A stretch of 64,000 nucleotides of DNA from an uncultured Caulobacteraceae bacterium (GTDB taxonomy: Bacteria > Pseudomonadota > Alphaproteobacteria > Caulobacterales > Caulobacteraceae), in NCBI GenBank assembly GCA_937138625.1, contig CAKZPF010000004.1, positions 310,001 to 374,000 on the forward strand, written 5' to 3'. The translations under genes and the position numbers were made by a program. The notes beneath the pieces are model-generated. The model was not told the origin of the DNA. It did no database searches and saw nothing but the letters and a program-made list of their open reading frames with translations. Positions within the stretch are counted from its first letter, which is position 1. Each line of letters opens with the position of its first letter. Shown in pieces: positions 19,289 through 29,069 of this stretch.

Positions 19289-20569
19289 ATGACCATGACC
19301 CTGATTTTGGCCGCATTGGCCATTTTGGTTTTGCTGATGCTGTCGGGTTTGTTTTCCGGTACGGAAACCGCCCTGACCGCAGCCTCTCGTGCACGTCTGC
19401 ACCAATTTGAAAAAGATGGTGACCGCGCCGCCGCACGGGTCAACCGGTTGCGCGAACGGCCCGAAGATATGTTGGGCGCCCTGTTGCTGGGCAACAATCT
19501 GGTCAATATTCTGGCGTCATCCTTGGCCACTTTTTTCCTGACCCGCTTGTTTGGTCCCGCAGGCGTTGCCATCGCGGCCGGAGTGATGACGGCGCTGGTG
19601 CTGATCTTCGCCGAGGTCTTGCCAAAAACCTTGGCCTTCACGCGCCCCGAGGCCGCAGCCATGAGATTGTCCTCACTGGCAAAACTTGCGGTTGTGCTGT
19701 TTGCCCCCGCGGTTTGGTTTGTCCAAGGGGTGGTGCGTCGAACCTTGCGCCTGTTTGGTATCGATGTGGACCAGGACCAAAGCTTTCTGGCCGCCCACGA
19801 TGAAATTCGCGGCGCGATCGAGGTCCATCACGAAGAAGGCCTGATGCCCAAGCGGGATCGTGATATGCTGGGCGCGGTTCTGGATCTGACAGATTTGACG
19901 GTTGCCGATGTCATGGTTCACCGCAAAAACATCTCGATGATTGATGCCAGCTTGCCGCCCCCTGAAATTGTGCAACAAGCGCTGGAGGCCGCCCATACCC
20001 GCCTGCCCATGTGGAAGGACGAGCCAGAAAACATCATCGGTATTCTGCACGCCAAGGATCTGCTGCGCGCCTTGAACGAAGCTGGCGGCAAGGCGAATAA
20101 AATTAATATGACCCGGATCATGCGCGAGCCCTGGTTTGTGCCAGAAACCACACGTCTGAAAGATCAGCTGAACGCCTTTTTGAAACGCCAAGCCCACAAC
20201 GCCCTGGTGGTGGATGAATATGGTGGGCTGATGGGCCTGCTGACCCTTGAAGACATTTTGGAAGAAATCGTTGGTGAAATTGACGATGAGCACGACGTGG
20301 CCTCCACAGGCATTCGTCGCCAAAAGGATGGCAGCGTGAATGTGGATGGCGTGGTCAGCATTCGCGACTTGAATCGGGCCATGGATTGGAACCTGCCCGA
20401 TGAGGACGCCGTCACCATCGCGGGCCTGGTGATTCACGAGGCCCAAACCATCCCCGAGCCGGGACAGGTTTTTGTTTTCCATGGCCACCGCTTCCAGATT
20501 CTGCGACGCCGCCGCAACCAAATTACAGGATTGCGAGTTTCAGCCCCTATGGCGTCTGATCGGATTTAA
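19289..20569 (+). CDS. CNNM/CorC-type hemolysin-like membrane protein with CBS domains
   Basis: 426 residues. An N-terminal DUF21 membrane domain (three or four helices, with the family motif [20 protein letters not shown] and [13 protein letters not shown]) precedes a CBS pair ([15 protein letters not shown] to [21 protein letters not shown], and [20 protein letters not shown]). A C-terminal CorC/HlyC domain follows ([19 protein letters not shown]). Such proteins are thought to export magnesium or cobalt. The word hemolysin in the family name is historic. It is nine bases after aroK and its end overlaps bolA on the other strand. Confidence 0.92.
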   Translation: MTMTLILAALAILVLLMLSGLFSGTETALTAASRARLHQFEKDGDRAAARVNRLRERPEDMLGALLLGNNLVNILASSLATFFLTRLFGPAGVAIAAGVMTALVLIFAEVLPKTLAFTRPEAAAMRLSSLAKLAVVLFAPAVWFVQGVVRRTLRLFGIDVDQDQSFLAAHDEIRGAIEVHHEEGLMPKRDRDMLGAVLDLTDLTVADVMVHRKNISMIDASLPPPEIVQQALEAAHTRLPMWKDEPENIIGILHAKDLLRALNEAGGKANKINMTRIMREPWFVPETTRLKDQLNAFLKRQAHNALVVDEYGGLMGLLTLEDILEEIVGEIDDEHDVASTGIRRQKDGSVNVDGVVSIRDLNRAMDWNLPDEDAVTIAGLVIHEAQTIPEPGQVFVFHGHRFQILRRRRNQITGLRVSAPMASDRI

Positions 20570-20822
20570 GATTTAACGACAAGGCGTGCACGGGGCCAGC
20601 CAATTCAGTGGCCAGGACCTTGTGCACCGCTTGGTGCCGCGCCACCCGACTGAGCCCCTGAAACCGCGCAGACGTCATGTGAATGGTAAAATGACTTTCG
20701 CCCTCGGGCCGAGCGCCCGCGTGCCCGGCATGGCGGTGGCTGTCGTCAATAATCTCTAGCTCCGCAGGCGCGAAGGCGGCTTCCAGCTTTTTTTTCATGG
20801 TTTCGGCGACGGAATCAGTCAT
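20547..20822 (-). CDS. BolA family protein
   Basis: 91 residues: SVAETMKKKLEAAFAPAELEI, DDSHRHAGHAGARPEGESHF and the conserved turn VARHQAVHKVLATELAGPVHALSL, which include the histidines that bind a [2Fe-2S] cluster with monothiol glutaredoxins. BolA proteins act in iron-sulfur cluster trafficking and envelope stress. The start at 20822 is preferred over an upstream ATG at 20864, which adds a non-homologous extension. It is divergent from the J-domain protein, an arrangement common in Alphaproteobacteria. Confidence 0.92.
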   Translation of the reverse strand: MTDSVAETMKKKLEAAFAPAELEIIDDSHRHAGHAGARPEGESHFTIHMTSARFQGLSRVARHQAVHKVLATELAGPVHALSLNLKSDQTP

Positions 20823-20876
20823 TTTCTGCGGCTCTCTCTTGTGGTGGACACCAATCATCATCATACTTGGCCGGTT

Positions 20877-21521
20877 ATGGATCGACGATCAACGTACAAA
20901 CCAAAATTTATCGACATCCGCGTCAAACCGCCGAAGTCCGACAAAAAAACCAGCCGCCGCGCCCGCGCCGACGAGCAACGCTGTGACCGAGAGGGCTGTG
21001 AAAAGCTCGGCGAGTGCCCGGCCCCAAAAACACCCAATGCTGTCGACAGCAACGATCGCTATTGGTTCTGCCAAGAGCACGCCGCCGAATACAATCGCAC
21101 CTGGAATTTTTTCAAAGACATGAGCCCTGGCCAAATCAGTCAATTCCAAGCGGGCATCATCACCGGCCATTTGCCCACCTGGGATTTCAAAGCCTCGGGC
21201 CAATCTCGGGAATCCGTCACTGCCGCCATGCGCATGGCCCGGGGGCAGTTCAAAGATGTGTTCCAAGCCTTTGGTGACAAAGCCGAGCCCGAACGCCCCC
21301 AGGCGCGTGCCCCCAAACTGGGGCGCTTGATGCGCCAAGCGCTGGCGGACCTTGATCTGACCGAGGAGGCCACGGGCGAACAGATCCGCGTGCGCTATCG
21401 GGAATTGGTGAAAAAGTTCCACCCCGACAACAACGCTGGCGATCGCACCACCGAAGAACGCCTGCAATCCGTTATCAAAGCCTACAAGACCCTGCAAAAT
21501 GGTGGCGTGCTGAAGGATTAG
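20877..21521 (+). CDS. C-terminal J-domain (DnaJ-like) protein
   Basis: 214 residues. The N-terminal part has a cysteine/histidine pattern (CDREGCEKLGECPAPK, then YWFCQEHAAEYN) that may bind zinc, followed by NFFKDMSPGQISQFQ. The last 60 residues form a J domain with the required tripeptide in KKFHPDNN, so it should stimulate a DnaK-type ATPase. The J domain sits at the C-terminus, unlike canonical DnaJ. It precedes cobS in many Alphaproteobacteria, and its partner is not known. Confidence 0.9.
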   Translation: MDRRSTYKPKFIDIRVKPPKSDKKTSRRARADEQRCDREGCEKLGECPAPKTPNAVDSNDRYWFCQEHAAEYNRTWNFFKDMSPGQISQFQAGIITGHLPTWDFKASGQSRESVTAAMRMARGQFKDVFQAFGDKAEPERPQARAPKLGRLMRQALADLDLTEEATGEQIRVRYRELVKKFHPDNNAGDRTTEERLQSVIKAYKTLQNGGVLKD

Positions 21522-21609
21522 GGCTTTGGCCGGTTATCCTGGCCAGCCCGTTGCATCCGGCCCCAGCGCCCGGTAGAACCATAGCCCAGAACAGCTGCGG
21601 AGACCCCCT

Positions 21610-22596
21610 ATGAGCACGCCTGACCCTTTGTTGGAGGCCACCCCCGACACCACCGCCGACACCAAGGCCTTGTTTGGCTTTGATGTGGACTTCGATGTGC
21701 CCGCTTTCAAAGCCGCGCCATCAGAACATGTGCCCAAGCTGGACCCGGATTATATTTTTGACCCCGCCACCACACGGGCGATTTTGGCGGGCTTTGCCTT
21801 CAATCGTCGGGTGATGGTCCAGGGCTATCATGGCACGGGCAAATCCACACACATCGAACAGGTGGCCGCGCGGCTGAACTGGCCGTGCGTACGCATCAAT
21901 TTGGACGCCCACGTCAGCCGCATCGACCTGATCGGCAAGGACGCCATTGTCTTGAAAGACGGCAAACAGGTCACCGAGTTTCGCGAAGGTCTGCTGCCCT
22001 GGGCCCTGCAACGGCCTGTGGCGCTGGTGTTTGACGAATATGACGCGGGCCGTCCTGATGTGATGTTTGTCATCCAACGGGTGTTGGAGGCCGAGGGCCG
22101 CCTGACCCTATTGGATCAAAACCGTGTGCTGCATCCCCATGCTGGCTTCCGTTTGTTTGCCACCGCCAACACCATTGGCCTTGGGGACACCACGGGGCTT
22201 TATCAGGGGGCGCAACAGCTCAACCAAGCGCAGCTTGATCGCTGGTCGCTGGTGGTGGGGCTGAACTATTTGGCGCCCGAGGTCGAACAGCGCATCGTGG
22301 CCTCGAAGGTCAAACAGGGCCTGAAGGGCCAAGACGAGACCATCGCCAATATGGTGCGGGTGGCGGATATGACGCGCAATGCCTTCATGAACGGGGATAT
22401 TTCCACGGTGATGTCACCACGCACCGTCATCACTTGGGCGGAAAACACCGCGATTTTTGGTGATCTCGAGCAAGCCTTCCGGTTGACCTTCTTGAACAAA
22501 TGCGACGAGCTGGAGCGGCCGATCATTGCTGAGTTTTATCAACGCGCCTTTGGCACCGATCTGCCCGAGGCCGCCAAGCGCGTTCACATGGCCTAG
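21610..22596 (+). CDS. cobS: Cobaltochelatase AAA+ subunit CobS
   Basis: 328 residues, AAA+ ATPase of the aerobic cobalt chelatase CobNST, which inserts cobalt into hydrogenobyrinic acid a,c-diamide. It has the Walker A loop [18 protein letters not shown], the Walker B region [23 protein letters not shown], and [20 protein letters not shown] for sensor 1. The length is normal. cobT follows after 11 bases. The large subunit CobN is outside the window, and the adenosyltransferase at 57821 supplies a later step. Confidence 0.95.
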   Translation: MSTPDPLLEATPDTTADTKALFGFDVDFDVPAFKAAPSEHVPKLDPDYIFDPATTRAILAGFAFNRRVMVQGYHGTGKSTHIEQVAARLNWPCVRINLDAHVSRIDLIGKDAIVLKDGKQVTEFREGLLPWALQRPVALVFDEYDAGRPDVMFVIQRVLEAEGRLTLLDQNRVLHPHAGFRLFATANTIGLGDTTGLYQGAQQLNQAQLDRWSLVVGLNYLAPEVEQRIVASKVKQGLKGQDETIANMVRVADMTRNAFMNGDISTVMSPRTVITWAENTAIFGDLEQAFRLTFLNKCDELERPIIAEFYQRAFGTDLPEAAKRVHMA

Positions 22597-22607
22597 GCCG
22601 TTACGCC

Positions 22608-24377
22608 ATGGCCGAAGACGACACCCACACCCCCCTTGAGGAGGCCATCGCCAAAACCGCACGGGCGCTCTCGGAACGCCCGGACCTCGAGGTCAGTTTT
22701 TTGGCGGCGGCCCCCAGCCTGGTGGGCAATCGCCTGTCGCTGCCACCACCGGACAGTGACCCCAGCATTCGGGGCATAGCCGACCGGCTGGCCCTGAAAG
22801 CTGCCCACCATGATGCAGACCTGCACGCCACACGCGTGCCCCGTGGCGGCGAGGCCCAAACCCTGTTTGATACCTTCGAAGCCGTGCGTACCGAAGCCAT
22901 TGGGGCGAGTATGCTGGGGGGCGTCAAAGCCAATTTGCAGGCCCTGGCGGCGCAAGACTGGCTGCGCCGGGCCGAACCCCATGCGCCTGAGGCCTTGATG
23001 CCCTTGCTGCTGCGGGAAGCCGTGGCGGGGATCGCGCCCCCCCAAGGCGCCGAGGCCCAACTGAAGCGCCTGCGTGATGAATTGCCGTCTGTGATCTTTG
23101 ATGATCTTGCCGCCTTGAAACCACTGGTGAACGATCAAGCGGCCTATGGCCAAAAGGTCGCCGAGCTGCTGGTCCACTTCGGTATCGACGAGCAAGAAGA
23201 CGCCGCCACCCCCGAGCCCGACGACAACACCCCAGAAGATCCCACCCCGGACCCAGATGACGACACGGAGGACGAAGAGCAACCGGACACGGAACCGGAC
23301 AGCGGCCAAGACGAGCAACGAACCCCAGAGCCCGCAGACACCGCCAGCCAAGATCCCCACGAAAGCACCGAAGGGCCGCCTGAAGAGGACGACGAGCTCG
23401 CCCCGCCACGGCCCCAACCCGAGTGGCTGAACCTGCCCGGCACGGATGTGACCTATCGCGTGTTCACCTCAGCCCATGACGAAGTGATCGGTGCCGAGCA
23501 CTTGGCCGACGCCGAAGAGCTGCAACGCTTGCGGCAATATCTGGACACCCAAAGCCAAAAACTGGACCCGCTGGTCGCGCGCCTGGCCAATCGCTTGCAG
23601 CGGCGTTTGATCGCCCAGCAACAACAAAGCTGGGTGTTTGATCTTGAAGAGGGCCTGCTGGACACCGCCCGTCTGACGCGGGTGATCACCGACCCCACCG
23701 CCCCCCTGTCGTTCAAACAAGAAAGTGACCAGAAGGCGCGCAACACGGTGGTGACCTTATTGCTGGACAATTCAGGCTCGATGCGAGGACGACCGATGTT
23801 GGTGGCGGCTTTGTGCGCCGATGTGGTGGCCCGCACGCTTGAACGCTGTGGCGTGAAGTGCGAGATTTTGGGCTACACCACCCGCACCTGGAAAGGCGGC
23901 CTATCACGAGAAGATTGGATGGCCGCCGGCAAGCCGCCCCACCCCGGTCGTCTGAACGATCTGCGCCACATTATTTATAAGCGCGCCGACACCCCCTGGC
24001 GGCGAGCGCGGATCAACCTGGGCCTGATGATGCGCGAAGGGGTGTTGAAAGAAAATATCGATGGCGAGGCCCTGGCTTGGGCCGCCACCCGCCTGCTGCG
24101 CCGCGCAGAAGAGCGCCGGATTTTGATGGTGATTTCAGATGGCGCGCCTGTGGACGACAGCACATTGTCCACCAATCCCGGTCATATCCTCGAGTCCCAT
24201 TTGCGCAGTGTAATTGACTACCTCGAGCGTCTTTCGCCTATCGAGCTGGTGGCCATTGGTATTGGTCATGATGTCACGCGCTATTACAGCCGCGCCGTCA
24301 CCATTCCCGACGTCGACAGCCTAGGCGAAACCCTGATGCAGGAACTAGAAGGCGTGTTTATACAGGCGCGCAATTGA
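22608..24377 (+). CDS. cobT: Cobaltochelatase subunit CobT
   Basis: 589 residues. The middle is a very acidic, Pro/Glu-rich linker (about residues 190-270), and the C-terminal third is a von Willebrand A-like domain with the metal-ion-dependent site [19 protein letters not shown]. These features match CobT, which forms a ring complex with CobS. The gene is coupled to cobS. It is the last housekeeping gene before the unrecognised 624-residue protein. Confidence 0.95.
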   Translation: MAEDDTHTPLEEAIAKTARALSERPDLEVSFLAAAPSLVGNRLSLPPPDSDPSIRGIADRLALKAAHHDADLHATRVPRGGEAQTLFDTFEAVRTEAIGASMLGGVKANLQALAAQDWLRRAEPHAPEALMPLLLREAVAGIAPPQGAEAQLKRLRDELPSVIFDDLAALKPLVNDQAAYGQKVAELLVHFGIDEQEDAATPEPDDNTPEDPTPDPDDDTEDEEQPDTEPDSGQDEQRTPEPADTASQDPHESTEGPPEEDDELAPPRPQPEWLNLPGTDVTYRVFTSAHDEVIGAEHLADAEELQRLRQYLDTQSQKLDPLVARLANRLQRRLIAQQQQSWVFDLEEGLLDTARLTRVITDPTAPLSFKQESDQKARNTVVTLLLDNSGSMRGRPMLVAALCADVVARTLERCGVKCEILGYTTRTWKGGLSREDWMAAGKPPHPGRLNDLRHIIYKRADTPWRRARINLGLMMREGVLKENIDGEALAWAATRLLRRAEERRILMVISDGAPVDDSTLSTNPGHILESHLRSVIDYLERLSPIELVAIGIGHDVTRYYSRAVTIPDVDSLGETLMQELEGVFIQARN

Positions 24378-24433
24378 CGACAGTATTTATTTTTTATACA
24401 TAAAAATAAAATTCACATGGAAACAATGCAGAT

Positions 24434-26308
24434 ATGAAGCCTCTTCATCCCATCGATACATCAAACACGTCATTTTCGCATATTGGGTTTGAAACTGTTG
24501 AAGCCACCGGGGAAGGCTTGAGGCCTGATCTTCAAGACCAAAGCAGCGCCACTGCCGATCCAACATATAAGACCCAAGGAGGTGAAGCGCTTTATGACCT
24601 CTATAAGAAGGCCCAACAGGCAAGCTGGTCCGAGTTCTTGGCCTGGAACGGCATTCTGGTGGATGTGCCCAAAAATGTGATTTTGCCAGCTGGCATGACG
24701 ATCTATCTGCAAGATCCCAGCACCTTGCCGATGTCAGATAACGACAGCCCTGATATCTCCCTGTATCTGGATCCAGATGTTGAAATGCCTCGTGATGGGG
24801 GGTTGACAGTTTACACCGAAACTCTGGAACGCAGCCTCGTACACCAACACCTTGAAACCCTGAGATCCACAGGTAAACGCTATGGATTTGATCTCAATCA
24901 CTTCCAGCGTGACAACACAGCCCTCAGCCATGATGGTGTTTTCTTTCAACAGGCCTTCAACGGTCTTGTGGACGTTTTGGGCGAAGACGGGGCCCTTGAA
25001 GTGTTGGCCCATGCCGAAAGCACATATCGGATAGCTGTGATGCAATCCCAAGGCGCCTATTTGCCCAGTGCATTTGAGAAAAGTCTCCAAGCGCAACAAC
25101 AATCCAAAGTCCTGTTCAAACAAGAATATGGCGAGACCTGGGGCCCCATCATGCTGGCATTCGCCAGCCATGCTGTTCCCGGTGGTGGGGGCGGTTGGGA
25201 TCTGGTTATGTTGGGTGGGTTCGGCGCAGCTGCGCCTCGGGCTTTGCCGGGAGGCGCTCGTCCCCAGATGCAGTTCATTGAAATGCGACGGACGTTAAAT
25301 GATGGCCAAACCCTGATCCGCCGCAAGGACCTGCAAACGAATCAAGTGAAATACGCCCTAGAACCCGCCAACACTATTGCCGGCGGCACAATTCCCGTTG
25401 CGCCAGAACGCGTCCGTCAAGAGATCAGAGAAACGCGAATTCCAGAACCTGTTAATATACAAAGCACACAACAGCGCACAGATACACGCTATCGCCAGAC
25501 CTATCCCGTGCCCGCGCCCCATCAACGTGAGGCGATGAGACAACTGGAAGGTGTCACCACGCGCCTTCAGAATACCCAGTCCCAGTGGGAGCTTCAGCTG
25601 CTCAGCCGCATTCAGCTGCACAGACACCGCAGCACCCCAGAATTGTTGGGGGAATTGGAAACCTTGTCGGCCTCATCACCGATTGGCATGAACAACGCTC
25701 GTGCCAATATTGAGGTGATCACAACCATTCTGACCTCAAGGGGGATTGATGCCCATACTCATATCTATGGCATCAACAGTTCAGCGGCCCGTTCGATCCC
25801 CATGACCAGTCAATCGCCACAATGGCTGGAAACCGCAAATGTTCGCTATGAACTGCCGGAAACTACGCGTTTGCCTGGCGCGCGTGATTATCACCGAGAC
25901 TATGACTTTTACACCCGCCGAGAAGACCGCGCCTATAATCAACCCACACGCAGTCAGTACCCAAACCAAATTGTTGTGTCTGAGCATATGCGGTCTGTTG
26001 CCCAATCAGAAGTTAGCCGCATCCTCAATATCCCTCAGGCCCAACGCACGCCCACACAACAGCTAGTGGCCATGTATCACCGCATGCCTGGCGAGCAATT
26101 GGGGGCCCGGCTCGCGGCCTCGGTTACGCCCAATTCATCTGGGCAGTTTACGCCCAAACAAGTGCAGCAAACCCAAGCCGCCAGCCTAATATGGATGAGC
26201 AGGGGGAGAAACCCCCATGGATACATAGAGAATCTCCAGTTTGGTCATCAACGAAACCTCTCGACAGCCAACATCCCCATGACGGTGCCCCGCCTTTTCG
26301 GGCAATAA
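24434..26308 (+). CDS. Unrecognised 624-residue protein with LysM-like N-terminal segment
   Basis: I do not recognise this protein as a whole. Residues 49-93 resemble a degenerate LysM domain (SWSEFLAWNGI and ILPAGMTIYLQD correspond to the LLxxNxL and xxxGxxLxIP strands). There is a Gly-rich segment HAVPGGGGGWDLVMLGGFGAAA near residue 250. The rest is Gln/Arg/Thr-rich and probably extended. There is no signal peptide. A TATACAT box precedes the start, and upstream DNA is AT-rich; the Shine-Dalgarno is weak. It ends at the bidirectional terminator at 26333. It shares the LysM-like element with the 152- and 161-residue proteins, so I place it in the dispersed novel set. Confidence 0.72.
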   Translation: MKPLHPIDTSNTSFSHIGFETVEATGEGLRPDLQDQSSATADPTYKTQGGEALYDLYKKAQQASWSEFLAWNGILVDVPKNVILPAGMTIYLQDPSTLPMSDNDSPDISLYLDPDVEMPRDGGLTVYTETLERSLVHQHLETLRSTGKRYGFDLNHFQRDNTALSHDGVFFQQAFNGLVDVLGEDGALEVLAHAESTYRIAVMQSQGAYLPSAFEKSLQAQQQSKVLFKQEYGETWGPIMLAFASHAVPGGGGGWDLVMLGGFGAAAPRALPGGARPQMQFIEMRRTLNDGQTLIRRKDLQTNQVKYALEPANTIAGGTIPVAPERVRQEIRETRIPEPVNIQSTQQRTDTRYRQTYPVPAPHQREAMRQLEGVTTRLQNTQSQWELQLLSRIQLHRHRSTPELLGELETLSASSPIGMNNARANIEVITTILTSRGIDAHTHIYGINSSAARSIPMTSQSPQWLETANVRYELPETTRLPGARDYHRDYDFYTRREDRAYNQPTRSQYPNQIVVSEHMRSVAQSEVSRILNIPQAQRTPTQQLVAMYHRMPGEQLGARLAASVTPNSSGQFTPKQVQQTQAASLIWMSRGRNPHGYIENLQFGHQRNLSTANIPMTVPRLFGQ

Positions 26309-26332
26309 CCGGGGCAATCACGAGCATCCGAT

Positions 26333-26365
26333 AAAAAAAAGCCCGCGACTGAAGCGGGCTTTTTC
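26333..26365. terminator. Bidirectional intrinsic terminator
   Basis: A six-pair stem GCCCGC/GCGGGC (26341-26346 with 26354-26359) is flanked by eight A on the left and five T on the right. It can therefore terminate both the 624-residue gene and rpmB, which converge here. Confidence 0.85.
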
Positions 26366-26390
26366 AATCTTCGAAATTTGCAAGCAGGGC

Positions 26391-26681
26391 TTAGGCGGCT
26401 TCTTGCTGCTTTTTCGCAATTTGCTTTTTCAGCTTCAGGGCGCGCGGTGACAGATCGGCAGCCTTGGCCCCTGTCAGAAAGGCATCAATCCCGCCCTTAT
26501 AGTCCACAGTGCGCAGCGCGGCACGGCTGACACGCAGACGGAAGGCCTGGCCCAAAGCTTCAGAGCGGAAGGTTGCCGGCAACACAGACGGCAAGAACCG
26601 ACGCTTGGTTTTGCGGTTGGAGTGGGAAACATTGTGCCCCACCATGGGGCCCACACCGGTCAGTTCACATACGCGAGACAT
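26391..26681 (-). CDS. rpmB: 50S ribosomal protein L28
   Basis: 96 residues with the L28 start [20 protein letters not shown] followed by [14 protein letters not shown] and the alphaproteobacterial-type C-terminal extension ([17 protein letters not shown]). It is a component of the large ribosomal subunit. No zinc-type CxxC is present in the N-terminus, so this is the zinc-free form. It is a single gene ending at the shared terminator and divergent from the DUF3108 gene. Confidence 0.97.
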   Translation of the reverse strand: MSRVCELTGVGPMVGHNVSHSNRKTKRRFLPSVLPATFRSEALGQAFRLRVSRAALRTVDYKGGIDAFLTGAKAADLSPRALKLKKQIAKKQQEAA

Positions 26682-26882
26682 ATTCTGTGTTCCTTAGCGT
26701 TCTTTTGAATTCCCCAAGCCGTAAGCCAAAAGCCCAAAGCATGGGAAAATGTTGTCACCTGCTGGACGTCTGTCCAGGAAAAAGGGGCATTTAGCGTTTT
26801 TTTGACCCGGCGTCAAGCATTCAGGCTTCATTCAAGGCTTGTGCGCTATAAGGCCAGTATGATGTTCTTTCTAGGAGGCCAT

Positions 26883-27728
26883 ATGCCAAATTTCCTTCGC
26901 TCTGCCCTGACCGTTGGGGCCGTCGCCATGGCGCTGAGCACCACGCAAGCGACCGCTGATCCCGTCACCGCATTGGAAACGGATCTGCATGCCAAATATT
27001 CGGGCTATCTGGGCCCTTTGAAAGTCATCGATGTGGATTTGAAATCCATTTATGCCCCGCAGACCTATCGCAGCTCTGTGCGCATGAAATCCACGGGATT
27101 TGCGGCTTTGTTCGGAAAGTTCGACACCGCCGCCACGGTCACGGGCTATACGCAACCCAAACTGCGCCCCGTCGAGTTTAATCATACGCATACAGGCAAA
27201 AAAACGCGCTCCACCCAGGTGCGCTGGACAGATGACACCGTGATCGCCACCGCCAATCCCCCGCACGGCAATTTGGGCAACCCGCCCGCCAGCACACAAC
27301 AAAAACTCGAGGCCACAGATACCCTGACCATTTTAGCCGCCCTGACCCGCCCTGGCGTCGACCTCAGTAAGGCCTGTGACGCCACCTATGCGGCCTTTGA
27401 TGGCAAGCAGCGCTATGATCTGACCCTTGAGCCCCTGGGCCCGGTCGAGATCACGCCCAACATCACATCCGCCGTCTCGGGTCCGGGCTACAAATGTTTG
27501 ATGCGCTACAAAGAAGTGGCGGGCTATGACGAAAAGCTCGATCGCGACGAGGCCTTCCGCGCCCCCATCACGGTGTGGATCGCCGAGGTTCCCGGGGCAA
27601 AACACCGCGCCATTGCCCGCTTTGAAGCCGACATGGGGTGGTTTTCGGCGGTGGTGAAGCTGAAACAACTGGATCACCTGCGACCACAGACCTCAGGGGC
27701 GCAGGCGTCTGCCAGCTTGACACGCTAA
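26883..27728 (+). CDS. DUF3108-type exported protein
   Basis: 281 residues. A signal peptide (MPNFLRSALTVGAVAMALST, cleavage likely after ATA-DP) precedes a domain with the DUF3108 pattern: YSGYLGPLKVIDVDLKS and FDGKQRYDLTLEPL with an intervening cysteine, and a final PITVWIAEVPGAKHRAIARFE. These beta-rich periplasmic proteins have no established function. The strong site AGGAGG at 26873-26878 fixes the ATG at 26883; an upstream in-frame ATG at 26802 lacks one. Confidence 0.85.
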   Translation: MPNFLRSALTVGAVAMALSTTQATADPVTALETDLHAKYSGYLGPLKVIDVDLKSIYAPQTYRSSVRMKSTGFAALFGKFDTAATVTGYTQPKLRPVEFNHTHTGKKTRSTQVRWTDDTVIATANPPHGNLGNPPASTQQKLEATDTLTILAALTRPGVDLSKACDATYAAFDGKQRYDLTLEPLGPVEITPNITSAVSGPGYKCLMRYKEVAGYDEKLDRDEAFRAPITVWIAEVPGAKHRAIARFEADMGWFSAVVKLKQLDHLRPQTSGAQASASLTR

Positions 27729-27773
27729 GGCGAAGACGGCACACCGCCACCAAAGACTTTACCGGAGGCCCAG

Positions 27774-28112
27774 ATGACCTACATCGTCACCGATGCCTGC
27801 ATCAAATGCAAATTTATGGACTGCGTCGAGGTGTGTCCTGTCGATTGTTTTTACGTGGGTGAAAACATGCTGGTGATTCATCCCGATGAATGCATCGATT
27901 GTGGCGTATGCGAGCCCGAATGCCCCGTGCTGGCCATCGTGCCCGACACCCAAGACGACAACGGCAAGTGGCTGGAGATCAACACCAAGTACGCCAACAT
28001 CTGGCCCAACATCACCACCAAGGGCACGCCGCCCGCGGATGCTGAAAAGTATGAAAAAGAAACCGGTAAGTACGAAAAATATTTCTCCCCCAAGCCCGGA
28101 GAAGAGGGCTAA
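27774..28112 (+). CDS. fdxA: Seven-iron ferredoxin FdxA
   Basis: 112 residues very similar to Azotobacter-type ferredoxin [21 protein letters not shown] and [20 protein letters not shown] place the [3Fe-4S] and [4Fe-4S] ligands, and [17 protein letters not shown] closes the set. It is a low-potential electron carrier in the cytoplasm. In Alphaproteobacteria it usually sits beside carD, as here. The gene begins 46 bases after the DUF3108 gene, with GGAGG upstream. Confidence 0.96.
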   Translation: MTYIVTDACIKCKFMDCVEVCPVDCFYVGENMLVIHPDECIDCGVCEPECPVLAIVPDTQDDNGKWLEINTKYANIWPNITTKGTPPADAEKYEKETGKYEKYFSPKPGEEG

Positions 28113-28418
28113 ATTTCCAATCTAGGACAAAAGTCGCAATATTAACTGCAGGGGGCTTCACAAGCGCCCGAGAATGTGTTAACAAGACTGTCACGACTGA
28201 CGGTTTTATTTTCGATAATAAATCGTCAAAAGGGGTTCGCAATACAGCCGAGCATTGTGATCCGGACATAAGCGCGAGAATCAGGATAGACTGCCAGATT
28301 GCAGGGTTCCCATATATGCGCACACCGGACCAAGGACTTCGTGTCTCTGATGGCGAAAGGCGACTTCTTCGTCAAGGTGAAAAACACCTAAGGTGTGAAA
28401 CACGTGGGGAGTACATAT
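28113..28418. other. Intergenic region between fdxA and carD
   Basis: 306 bases without a gene I can support. It holds the carD leader, including a short inverted repeat AGGTGAAAAACACCT near 28375-28389 and GGGGA eight bases before the ATG. The AT-rich part at 28190-28230 may carry the carD promoter. One short frame ends near 28390 (MAKGDFFVKVKNT) but is only 13 codons from an ATG and is not called. Confidence 0.6.
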
Positions 28419-28994
28419 ATGACCACTCTGAGCGCGGATAAGCCCGCAACCTCGAAAAAAGACACAACCAAAAAGGCTAGCAAAACCAGCATGACATCCA
28501 AGCATGACTACAAAACCGGTGACTTTGTCGTTTATCCCGCCCATGGCGTTGGCCAGATTGTCGGCATCGAAACCCAATCGGTGGCGGGCATTGACATCGA
28601 GTTGTATGTCATCGCTTTTGAGCAAGAGAAAATGACCCTGCGCGTGCCGACCTCCAAAGCCAAAGCCGCCGGTATGCGGGGCTTGGCCAGCACGGATGTG
28701 ATCAGCTCGGCTTTGAAAACCCTCAAAGGTCGCGCCCGCATCAAACGCGTGATGTGGTCACGCCGCGCCCAAGAATACGAAGCTAAGATCAACTCTGGCA
28801 ATCTGGTGCAAGTGGCCGAAGTGGTGCGCGACCTGCACCGCAATGCCGACCAGCCCGAGCAATCCTATTCCGAGCGTCAGCTGTATGAGACCGCTTTGGA
28901 TCGCATGGCCCGTGAGCTGGCGGCGGCTGAAAATACCGACCGGGATGCGGCCGTGGCCAAACTCTCAAAGACTTTGACCAAAGTGGCCTCCTAA
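28419..28994 (+). CDS. carD: CarD family transcriptional regulator
   Basis: 191 residues. A Lys/Thr-rich N-terminal extension of about 25 residues precedes a CarD/RID domain (YKTGDFVVYPAHGVGQIVGI, then FEQEKMTLRVPTSKAKAAGM) and the helical C-terminal DNA-binding part (RAQEYEAKINSGNLVQVAEV). CarD binds RNA polymerase beta and stabilises open promoter complexes, notably at rRNA promoters. The start at 28419 has GGGGA at good spacing; eight codons upstream are open but unsupported. Its strong terminator follows. Confidence 0.95.
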   Translation: MTTLSADKPATSKKDTTKKASKTSMTSKHDYKTGDFVVYPAHGVGQIVGIETQSVAGIDIELYVIAFEQEKMTLRVPTSKAKAAGMRGLASTDVISSALKTLKGRARIKRVMWSRRAQEYEAKINSGNLVQVAEVVRDLHRNADQPEQSYSERQLYETALDRMARELAAAENTDRDAAVAKLSKTLTKVAS

Positions 28995-29020
28995 AGCATT
29001 TCGGCTCTTGAAGACATTAA

Positions 29021-29052
29021 GCCCCTGCGCCTGGCGCGGGGGCTTTTGTTTT
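29021..29052 (+). terminator. Intrinsic terminator after carD
   Basis: A ten-pair stem GCCCCTGCGC/GCGCGGGGGC (one T-G wobble) with a three-base loop, followed by TTTTGTTTT. It lies 27 bases after the carD stop. Confidence 0.88.
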
Positions 29053-29069
29053 GCAATCCATATCTCGCT

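Noticed and set aside
28300-28392. Short peptide frame ending just before carD
   Set aside because: Only 13 codons from an ATG with no ribosome site; could be a leader peptide but cannot be supported.
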